From Neoceratodus forsteri (Eukaryota; Chordata; Ceratodontiformes; Ceratodontidae): a stretch of DNA of 64,000 nt. Location: positions 1,092,296,001-1,092,360,000 of the forward strand of contig CM057453.1 in assembly GCA_016271365.2 (NCBI GenBank), in the 5' to 3' direction. The position numbers and the translations under genes were made by a program. The notes beneath the pieces are model-generated. The model worked only from the letters and a program-made list of their open reading frames with translations, searched no databases and was not told the DNA's origin. This document shows, in pieces, positions 54,640 through 64,000 of the stretch. Every line of letters begins with the position of its first letter. Within the stretch, counting starts at the first letter, position 1.

Positions 54640-57362
54640 ACCACTAACTGTGCAGGTCACCTGTTCCAGTGGTATGAGCGCAGGACATTGGGCTCACTGG
54701 GAGGAGTAGCTCTCTATGTAAGGGAAGGGATCAAAGTGACAGAACTAAAGGGTAAACAGGGAGGAGAGGAGGCACTGTGGGTCACCCTGGAGACTGGAAA
54801 TGGCACCACAATCCGCACAGGGGTTGTATACAGACCCCTATCTTAGGGGGAGGAAATGGACAAGGAAATGATAGAAAGCATCCTTAGGATGTCAGAGAAA
54901 GGGGAGATATTGCTGATAGGGGACCTGAATATGCCAGATATTAACTGGAGCACCTTTGCTGCAGCCACATCCAAGAGCAGAGCCATTCTCGATGCCCTAT
55001 AGGGGGCATGCCTCAGACAGCTAGTTTTGGAACCCACTCAGGAGGGAACAATCTTAGACCTGGTACTCTCAAATGGGAATGGAGATAGGATCTCCAATTT
55101 TGAAGTGGATAGCCATCTGGGAACAAGCGACCACCAAACAGTGTGGTTCATGATAAACTTTGCTGTAGAGTCAAGCCATACAAAAGTGAAGGTACTGGAC
55201 TTCAGGAGGGCTGATTTTGTTAAAATGGGAGAGTGCTTCAGAAATGCACTAGCAAACAGGCAAGAAGGTGGGGTGGAGCAACAATGGGGAAACATCAAAA
55301 CCACCATCACAGAGGCAACATGCCTTTGTGTGAAGCAAATAAATCAAAATGAAAGAAAAAGCCACCATGGTTCTCAAAAGAAGTGGCAGGGAAGGTTAGA
55401 GAGAAAAGATAGCATTCAGGAAGTATAAGGAAACACAGAAGGAGCAGGACAGAGAACTGTACCAGTTAAAGCAGAAGGAAGCGGGAAAAGGCAATCAGAA
55501 TAGCAAAGGCCCAAACCGAGGAAAAGATAGCCAACTCAGTTAAGACGGGGGATAAAACCTTTTATAGGTACATTAGGGAGCAAAGAAAGACTAAGGCAGG
55601 GTTACTGAGGCTGAATAAAGAGTAAGGGGGTTGGACAGAAAGTGACAGTGAAAAAGCAGGGATACTGAATGAATACTTCTGCTCAGTATTCACAATGGAA
55701 TAGCAGAGGGAGATACCTAATCCAGTCAATAGAAGCACACTGGATAGGGGGGTTGATATTAGTCCTTTCACAGAAGAAAAAGTTCTAAAAGAACTCTTAA
55801 AACTGAAGGTGGATAAAGCAATGGGGCCTGATGGGATTCACCCCAGAATTCAAAAAGAACTAAGGGAAGAACTAGTAACACCACTGACTACCCTTTTTAA
55901 TAAATCATGGGAGGATGGTGTGGTACCTGAAGACTGGAGGAGGGTGGATGTGATTCCCCTTCACAAAAGTGGGAGCAAGACAGAGGCAGGAAACTACAGA
56001 CCTGTCAGTTTGACCTCAGTGGTAGGGAAAATGATGGAATCACTTCTGAAGGAAAGAACTGTTGACTACCTAGGGGCCAGTGGGGCACAGGATCCAAGGC
56101 AGCATGGATTCACAGCAGAAAGGTCATGTCAGACAAATCTAATTGATTTATTTGACTGGGTGACCAAAGTAGTAGACCAGGGAGGGGCTGTGGACATGGC
56201 CTACCTAAACTTTAGCAAGGTGTTTGACACAGTCCTGCACAAAAGATTAATAAACAAATTAGCCAGCCTGAGAGTGGGTCCCAGGGTGGTAGCCCGTGTA
56301 AAACACTGACTGGACAACAGGACACAGAGGGTAATAGTAAATGGAGTTCACAATGAAGAAAGGGGGGTTACTAGTGGGGTACCACAGGGTTCAGTACTGG
56401 GGCCTTTATAAGTGACATTGCAGAGGGACTGGAAGGAAAAGTATGTCTCTTTGCAGATGACACAAAGATCTGCAACAGGGTTGATACGAAAGGATGAAAA
56501 GGGACTTGGCAAGGTTGGAGGAATAGTCAAATGTATGGCAGCTTAGATTCAGCGCAAAGAAGTGCAAAGTAATGTACCTGGGAAACAAAAAACAAGAGGA
56601 AGAGTACACAATGGGGGGGTGAAATACTGACAACAACAAAAAAGGAAAGGGACCTGGGGGTAGTCATATCAGGCAAATTAAAGGTGGGCCAGCAATGTGA
56701 GAAGGCAGTAAGGAGGGCTGGGGGGATACTGGGATGCATAGGGAGAGGCATCACCAGTAGAAAACAGGAAGTTGTTGGCCCTCTGTACAGACAGTTGGTA
56801 AGACCACATCTGGAGCACTGTGTACAGTTCTGGAGACCCCACCTCTGCAAAGACATAGACAGGGTGGAGGCTGTCCAGAGGAGGGCAACTAAAATGGTGC
56901 AGGGTCTGCACCAGAAGACGTATGAAGAAAGACTAAAGGAGATTAAGAGGTATAGCCTCGAGGAAAGGAGGGAGAGGAGGGACATGACAGAAACTTTTAA
57001 ATACCTCAAGGGAATCAACAAAGTCCAAGAGAGTAGCATCCCCCAGAAAAAGAGAAGTGCAAGAGCAAGAAGGCACAATTTGAAGATAGAGGGGGGGACA
57101 GCTCAGTGGTAATGTGAGGAAGTATTTCTTCACAGAGAGAGTTGTAGATGCATGGAACAGCCTTCCAGAGGAGGTCGTAGAGTCAAAAACAGTGGGGCAA
57201 TTCAAGAATGCATGGGACAGACATAAGGCAATTCTAGTGGGGGGTAGGAGGAAGTAGGCTGTTGGTTAACTAGGATCTGTAGCTTATCCATTAGGTAGGG
57301 AAATGGACAGACTAGGTGGGCCAAGTGGTCCTTATCTGCCATCAGATTCTGTTTCTATGTTT
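54640..57362 (+). mobile_element. CR1 LINE (copy C), 5'-truncated, 2.7 kb
   Basis: It runs from the middle of the endonuclease to the 3' end TCTGTTTCTATGTTT at 57362. Sequence is of a different CR1 subfamily from copies A and B but close to copy D. The strand is opposite to A and B. Confidence 0.9.
54690..57115 (+). pseudogene. CR1 copy C ORF2 remnants
   Basis: Endonuclease: GGVALYVREGIKVTEL, VVYRPLS, ILLIGDLNMPDINW, TILDLVLSNGNGDRIS and LGTSDHQTVWF (the SDH active-site block). Reverse transcriptase: KAMGPDGIHPRIQKEL (55820), WRRVDVIPLHKSGSKTEAG, NYRPVSLTSVVGKMMES, DMAYLNFSKVFDTV and VTSGVPQGSVLGPL, with a deletion before VCLFADDTKICNRV-equivalent sequence (56440). C-terminal frame 56684-57112. 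Stops at 54843, 55000 and 56307 and small deletions break it. Confidence 0.85.
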
Positions 57363-59134
57363 CATGTGGGTGACTCAGGCTTGAAACCTGCTGCAGGATG
57401 GTGAGCTCTGGGAGTGTTGTGGAGGCAGCACAGCTCAGCTCCTGGAGTGGAGAGAGACATTGTCCACTGCAGCATCATATCCTGTGGGCTGTGGAGTGGC
57501 CCTGATGTTGTGGGGGACTGCAGGATGTCAGCCCCCCTCTACAGGTCAACGGTAGCAGCAGGACATTACCAACATGGAGGTGGGAGGGCTGAGAGAGAGA
57601 AAAAAGAGAAAAATCATCACCCAAGACTACTGATGATAGCCACTGCCCTTCCCCACATCACCTACCCTGTCTCTGGTGACACCCTCTCCTCAGCCTCCGG
57701 CATACAAGTTTACCTTATTCCCAGGTTCAAGTGGCTGCCTGGCCATCATTTAAAGAGGCAAGCTCCAGGGCTTTGTCAGATCATCAGGGATCTGGAACAG
57801 TCAGCACTATATTGGAGCAGTGGCATGGCAAGAAGTGGGGGCAGCAGTGTTCTAAGGTACCCTGTGCACCAGGTCCTAGGTACTATAGAAGGAAAAGAGT
57901 ATGAAGTTAAAAATAATTACTTTGCAAGCCATCACTATTATCAACTGCACAATTTAAAGGCAGTAGAGATCAAAACCAGGTACAGTTTTGAAAATAAGGT
58001 CTTTTTGTTAACTCTATTCCCTGAAGAGTGCCTATGTTTTGGTATACTACATATAAGCAGTGGCACAAGTAGAGCTGCAGTTATGCCACTGGGCTAGCAG
58101 TGAGTTTAGGGTAAATGTTATTACTGAAGCTCAGTTATAATGACCCCCCCAATAACAATGGACAGTATCTTATGAAAGCGTAGGACAAACTGCACTGAAG
58201 GATAAAAACAGTAAAGGATAAAAATAGTACTGCACTCCTACAGAAACAGCTAAAGGCAATTGGTCTATTGGCACCAATGAAACCTGTATCGGGGTATGGG
58301 AGGGTGTTGGAGAGGTGGTTAAAAGACCAGGCCAAGCTCCATTAAGCCCACTACAACCCTTTTTGTTACTGTGAGGGTTGTAGCTTTCTATCCTCCCTGA
58401 CTATTGAAATGTATGGTGTCACTTGTCACAGGTGTGAGTTGCTGTGTTTGAGGGCAGGAGTGAGTGTACATGAGGGCCTTTTGGGGGTGCATTTACTGAA
58501 AATGGCTGTTTGGGGTATGTATGGTAAGGATGTTTGGTTTCATGAATAGGGTCCTCCTATGTACACTGTATGGACTGCACCTTTCTCTATCTTTTACTTG
58601 TGGGTGTGTGGGTGTGTAGCTGGAGTGTTTGGGTGTGTGAGAGTGCATTACAGGCCAGAGAGACCCGATTACGTATGCATCCAGATTTTGGCCTGTAAGA
58701 CTCAACATATTCCTTGTGTTACCCCACCCTGAACATGACAGGTGTAATTTTTCAAATGCCCTCCAAAATTTGTTTTCACAGTCACACAGTGAAATCACCT
58801 TTCAGATAGGATTTTAACAGTTCCAATCCTCTTGATCATAACGCTAGATCATAACAAAACAATTGGTAATTTGGGATCAAAATGTGCGAGCCCACTGAAG
58901 ATTAGATATTGCCTCTCAGCTGCCCTATGCTGGGTAATTACAGTCTAACAATGTGTAAAAGCTGGACACCACTGAAAATGAGATATTGCATCTCATCTGC
59001 TCTGTCCTGGGTAAATATATAGCAAAACCCAGTACAACAGCAATACCAGTGGTGACCATTCGGCATTGACACATACTTGCATTATTTTTGTTTTAGGTGG
59101 ATTCTTGACTGGGACATCTGCATGGAAGCAGTGG
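57363..59134. other. Region with one unexplained 227-codon open frame; otherwise no gene recognised
   Basis: An open frame on + at 57414-58097 (227 codons) starts MLWRQHSSAPGVERDIVHCS and includes REKKEKNHHPRLLMIATALP and VKNNYFASHHYYQLHNLKAV. I recognise no domain, and base composition does not differ clearly from the flanks. It could be chance or a decayed repeat. 58098-59134 holds short repeats of GGGTGTGT but no gene. Confidence 0.35.
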
Positions 59135-60822
59135 GGAAGGAGGTGGGGAAGTGCCTAATCCAATTAACAGAAGCACTCTTGATATGGGGGTCGATCCCAG
59201 TCCTTTCACAGAAGAAAGGATTCTGTAAGAACTCCTAAAACCGAAGGTGGACAAAGCAATGGGGCATGATGGAATTCACCCCAGAATTCTAAAAGAATTA
59301 AGGGGGGGAACTAGTGAAACCACTGGCTACTCTTTTTAATAAATCATGGGAGGATGGTGTGGTACCCGAGGACTGGAGGAAGGCGGATGTGATTCCTCTT
59401 CACAAAAGTGGGACCAAGACAGATGCAGGAAACTACAGACCTGTCAGTCTGACCTCTGTGGTAGGAAAAGTGATGGAGTCACTTCTGAAGGAAAGAATAG
59501 TTGAGTACCTAGAGGCCAGTGGGGCACAGGACCCAAGGCAGCATGGGTTCACAGCAGGAAGGTCATGTCAGACGAATCTAATAGATTTCTTTGACTGGGT
59601 GACCAAAGTAGTAGACCAGGGAGGGGCTGTGGACATGGCCTACCTAGACTTTAGCAAGGCATTTGACACAGTCCCACACAAAAGATTAGTAGTCAAATTA
59701 ACCAGCCTGGGAGTGGGTCCCAGGGTGGTAGCCTGGGTAAAACATTGGCTAGACAACAGGACACAGAAGGTAATTGTAAATGGAGTCCACTCTGAAGAAA
59801 GAGAGGTTACTAGTGGGGTACCACAGGGTTCAGTATTGGATCCAGTCCTTTTTAATGTCTTCATAAATGACATTGCAGAGGGACTAGAGGGAAAAGTATG
59901 CCTCTTTGCAGATGACACAAAGATCTGCAACAGGGTTGATACACAAGGAGGCGTGGAAAGGATGAGAAGGGACTTGGCAAGGTTGGAGGAATATTCAGAA
60001 GTATGGCAGCTAGGATTCAATGCAAAGAAGTGCAAAATAATGCACCTGGGAAACAAGAACCCAGGGAAGAATACACAAAGGGGGTAGTAACAACAACAAA
60101 AAAGGAAAGGGACCTGGGGATAATCATATCAGATGACCTTAAGGTTAGCAAGCAATGTGAGAAGGCAGTAGGGAGGGCTGAGGGTATACTGGGATGCATA
60201 GCGAGAGGCATCAGCAGCAGAAAACAGGAAGTTGTTATCCCTCTGTACAGACAGTTGGTGAGACCCCATCTGGAGTACTGTGTCCAGTTCTGGAGACCCC
60301 ATCTTCGCAAGGACATAGACAGGATAGAGGCAGTTCAGAGGAGAGCAACTAAAATGGTGCAGGGTCTGCAAGAGAAGCCATATGAGGAAAGACTAAAGGA
60401 GCTTAATATGTATACCCTTGAGGAAAGAAGGGAGAGGGTGGACATGATAGAAACTTTTAAGTACCTCAGTGGAATCAACAAAGTCCAAGGAGGGTAGCAT
60501 TTTTCAGAAAAAGAGTCGTGCAAGAACAAGGGGACACAATTTAAAGATGGGGGGCAGTTCAAGGGTAATGTGAGGAAGTATTATTTCACAGAGAGGGTAG
60601 TGGATGCATGGAACAGCCTTCCTGAGGGAGTTGTGGGGTCTAAAACTGTGGGAGAATTCAAGAATGCATGGGACAGACATAAGGCTATTCTTGTGGGGGG
60701 TAGGAAGAAATAGGCTGTTGGTTAACTAGGATCTGCAGCATATCCTGTAGGTAGGGAAATGGGCAGACTAGATGGGCCAAGTGGTCCTTATCTGCTGTCA
60801 AAGTCTATGTTTCTATGTTTCT
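59135..60822 (+). mobile_element. CR1 LINE (copy D), 5'-truncated, 1.7 kb
   Basis: It begins upstream of the reverse transcriptase at sequence matching copy C near 55715 and ends in TCTATGTTTCTATGTTTCTATG at 60822, an 8-bp 3' repeat as in CR1. It has the best-preserved reverse transcriptase in the window. Confidence 0.95.
59247..60497 (+). pseudogene. CR1 copy D ORF2, reverse transcriptase part
   Basis: A 257-codon frame (59314-60087) has WRKADVIPLHKSGTKTDAG, NYRPVSLTSVVGKVMESLL, QHGFTAGRSCQTNLIDFFDW, DMAYLDFSKAFDTVPHKRL (first catalytic Asp), VTSGVPQGSVLDPVLFNVFI, CLFADDTKICNRV (catalytic Asp pair) and WQLGFNAKKCKIMHLGNKN. A frameshift near 60070 moves to 60003-60497 with [29 protein letters not shown] and [16 protein letters not shown]. 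Upstream, KAMGHDGIHPRIL sits in another frame. Confidence 0.9.
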
Positions 60823-63235
60823 ATGAAGCAGGATGGGTCTAGGGATCCTGAAGACCAACCCAGCTGAGGGGACATGTTGCAGGAGACAGACAGCATGTCT
60901 TCTGGAACTGGGGACTTCTACTCTGTCTGCTTGTCAGCAGGAATGAACTTTTATGATACACAACAGACTTTTAATTGACCTTTAATCATAGCCACTTACA
61001 TGATACAGCCTTTTAAATTAGCTAAACAGTGCAATGTTTTTGCTTATAAAAAGAATGCAATTTAAAAGGTAGTGGAAAATGTACGTTACTATTTTTATAA
61101 AGACATAGTCAAGTAATATGTGTGGGGAGTTTGGGTGTTATTCTAACTGCTTTTTTTTCAGCTCCAGAAGAGGATGGAGCATTGTCCTCTGAACTAGCCA
61201 GCAGCTTCCACACTGTATGTTGGATTTATGTGCTTTACTTTCAGGTGTGGCTGGATGAAGATCCAGGGTTATTGTAAGTGCCCCTCCCAGGCTAGGCAGG
61301 GCTTGTTCAGTGAGTTCAGATAAAATTTGGAAAATGCATTGAAAAACATGTGTTGGATCAGGGTGACTGTAATTAAAAAGATTAACGTACTTTACACTTG
61401 CTATGTTCATGAAAAAAGTATGACTGTAGGCTTGGCGGAGCTAGTCACCCAGGTTACAGAACATGATTGCCAATATGGTCATTGTCAAAAGGCTATATGT
61501 CTAAAGAGATCTCTGTTTCTATCAAATGGTCCTACCTAGTGGAGAAGGGCTGATCTATTCTTCTGATGAAAGGAGTTCCTCTGCCTTTGCTAGTCATAGG
61601 TAGTAGAGTGCGGATTGTATAAACCTTTGGAGTGCCTGATGGATACTGTGTATACTCTTCTTTCTTACTGAGGGGAGCAAGAATTTCAGGTGAGGGAGAG
61701 TGTACCCCCATGGCAATTTAGACATTAGCTGGTGTTGTCTGTCCCCCTCCACGGCTACTGCCAGATGAAATTGACTGTACTGTAGGTAATAAGGAGATGG
61801 TTACTCACCATGGTAACTGTGTTTTGTCTAATGGATGTGATGTATGGTCACACTATCATTGGGGCATCTAGCCTGCACGTGCATGATGCCCCAGAATTTT
61901 CAACCATTCGAATTATGATCTCTGTGCTATGCTGGCCATGAGTTGCAAAGCTTTCCAACATTAAATATGTTAGCTGAGGAGATGATGGGAGTTGTAACCA
62001 TTAAATTCAAATACAACATTTTATAAAAGAAAACTTATTAAAAGGAAAACTCTGCTGTGACCATTCTTCGCATCCATTGGAAGGAACACAATTACTGCAG
62101 CGATAAAGCCTTTCTTCTAACAACATGAATGTGATGGTTGATGTCACACTATTACATTTGCAGACTCCAAGCAGTACCTGACAACAAGGTCCAGGATTTT
62201 TAAGTGTGTGCTCAGACACTTAAGATGTAAAATTGGTTGCCATTCTGTTTGTTTTCTTTGTTAGAATGTTCCTGGAGAAACAGCTTACCCTGATTGGAAA
62301 ACTGAGACTTTTTCTGCAGCCTTCAAGGTTAGGAATTTTTTGTACTTCCAATTGTAACTGCAGTTTTTCCCCCTAAATTGCTTTGAAAATGTTCAGTTAT
62401 TTGTTTTAGAACTTTTTCAAAGGACAATGTCAGTCCTTCTCTCACCATCCCCAGGACTTAGTCACCTCATACAATAATGTACCATTCTTAGAGAGTCAGA
62501 AAGGCAACCTCTCACTCGGAGAGGATTTGTGTCAACCAGAAACTTGTCAGGACTGGTCTACATTTGAGTAGGAGGCTTAAGCTATTGGTATTGCCTATTA
62601 TAATAATTCCTTCCCATATTGTACCTCCTCTTCCATAGGTTCTATGAAAACCTCCAGACTTCTCCTTCTATACTAGGTTTTTTCAAAGTGATTTTATTAT
62701 TATCATCCACCTTATTCAGGATTATTTCTGGTACCCAGAAAGTGAAGTAATGTTTTTCGAAAGGAGACACCGACTGACTCATTCAGAAGGTCCACAGATA
62801 GCAGAGTGGTTCTTAGCCATGCATACCTCCTGGTGAATATGGCATTTGCCAGAGCTCTTGCAGCACACTTATTTATGGCCACAGCCATTCAAAGTTGATA
62901 CTTTGTGGCATCTAGGCCCTACATAATACTCTGCAACATCTGAGATCTTTCCTCAGGAGGCATACAGTCGCAGAATGGGACAATGACTTTCTGATATGCT
63001 TCCTGATTAACTGGCTATGTAACTGAGGAAAGCTGTTTCTCTTAACAGCTGTGTTGAACATGTGAATGATTTTTTCCTAAAATATCAATTTTTCTTGAAT
63101 TGTCATCAAGTGCTGCTGATGAGAATTAAGTTCTGGCTTTCTGGTAAGCAGCAGCCGGTATTAAGTCATATGGATTTGTGTGAACATCCAGGTATTCAGA
63201 TTCCTATCTTGTCACCATACACCTTTTCTCTATAT
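60823..63235. other. Mostly unannotated; two weak candidate exons
   Basis: 61162-61273 follows a T8CAG acceptor, is open (PEEDGALSSELASSFHT ... VWLDEDPGL) and ends at GTAAGT. 62265-62327 follows TTTCTTTGTTAG, is open in the compatible phase (MFLEKQLTLIGKLRLFLQPS) and ends at GTTAGG. They could be exons of a host gene on +, but both are short and I recognise no protein. Nothing else is visible. Confidence 0.25.
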
Positions 63236-64000
63236 ACATAGATACATAGATACATAGACAGTGTCGGCAGATAGAGGCCTATGGCCCACCTAGTCTGCCC
63301 ATTTGAGCTTGTAAGTTCAGTTTGTTTTCCAAGAAGTCTATTTCCCCTTACCCCTGACCTCTAGAATTCCTTTATGTCTATCCCATGCATTCTTAAATCC
63401 CGTGATTGTTTCAGCCCCCACCACTTCCTCTGGCAGGGTGTTCCACTTGTCCACCACCCGTTCTGTGAAGAAATTCTTTCTCATGTTTCCTCTGAATCGT
63501 CCTCCTCCAACTTCATCCCATGTCCTCTAGTCCTGAAACATCTTTTCGCTTAAAATAGTGTTTTCCTGCACCCTGTTCCTCCCTGTAAGATACTTGTATG
63601 TCTCTATCATTCCCTCTCTCCCTCCTCTCCTCCAGGGAGTACATGTTCAGTTCCTTCAACCTGTCTTCATAGGATTTGTGATGCAACCCATGCACCATCT
63701 TTGTTGCCCTCCTCTGCACCTTCTCTCCCTGTCTATGTCCTTACGTAGGTATGGTCTCCAGAACTGTACACTGTACTCCAGGTGGGGCCTCACTAGTGTC
63801 TTGTATAGCGGAATTATGACCTCCTTTTCCTGCTGGTGATGCCCTGCCTATACATCCCAGCATCCTATTTGCTTTACCTGATGCCTTGTCACACTGTTTC
63901 CCACCTTGAGGTCATCAGAGATGACAACCCCAAGATCCCTTTCCTGCTTGGTGCATGCTATATCCTCACCCCCAACTGATATATTGTGCCAGGGTTTTGT
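63236..64000 (-). mobile_element. CR1 LINE (copy E), 3' part, running off the window
   Basis: The 3' end with repeated ATACATAGATACATAGA starts at about 63236. Minus-strand sequence encodes [20 protein letters not shown] and [17 protein letters not shown], the CR1 ORF2 C-terminal region. The rest, toward ORF2, continues past 64000. Confidence 0.9.

Overview
The window looks like a gene-poor stretch of a large, transposon-rich vertebrate nuclear genome. The evidence is dense CR1-type LINEs with the 8-bp 3' repeat built on TTTCTATG, a tRNA-headed SINE, Kolobok-like and PIF/Harbinger-like DNA transposons, spliced transposase genes, GT/CA microsatellites and long purine satellites. Kolobok plus many CR1 copies would fit an amphibian or a lobe-finned or cartilaginous fish, but I cannot name the species. 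No intact host gene is evident. Nearly all coding sequence belongs to mobile elements, most of it broken by stops and frameshifts.

Layout. 1-4389 is a GGAA/AAAG satellite with higher-order structure. 4390-4898 is a broken copy of a fold-back element. 5160-5870 is a G-rich 350-bp tandem duplication. 6020-6440 is an old CR1-like fragment. From about 8310 there is a host repeat, called R here, present in at least two head-to-tail units, into which three elements have inserted. (i) A Kolobok-like element, 9329-23210, has TTAA duplications, TTAAAGGAA ends, a rightward gene with a P2X7 C-terminal-like domain, and a leftward spliced THAP+DDE transposase. (ii) A PIF/Harbinger element, 26249-48257, has 3-bp GCT duplications and GGGCCC ends. 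It carries MYB/SANT-like genes and a two-exon transposase, and has been swollen by CR1 copies, a second Kolobok fragment, a 2-kb fold-back element and small hairpin elements. (iii) An element of unknown superfamily, 48450-54519, has 8-bp CCTAATAT duplications and is split by a 4.8-kb CR1. 54.6-64 kb holds three more CR1 copies, one unexplained 227-codon ORF and two weak candidate exons.

How the parts relate. Target-site duplications and interrupted repeats let the insertion order be read: R first, then the DNA transposons into R, then CR1 copies and hairpin elements into those. The observations I rate highest are the two-gene Kolobok layout, whose accessory-gene splice junction recreates the WCxCGxC motif; a hairpin family (three copies) with conserved ends and core but different, self-complementary arms; the fold-back element with inverted 72-bp arrays around a perfect palindrome; and tandemly duplicated exons in the Kolobok transposase.
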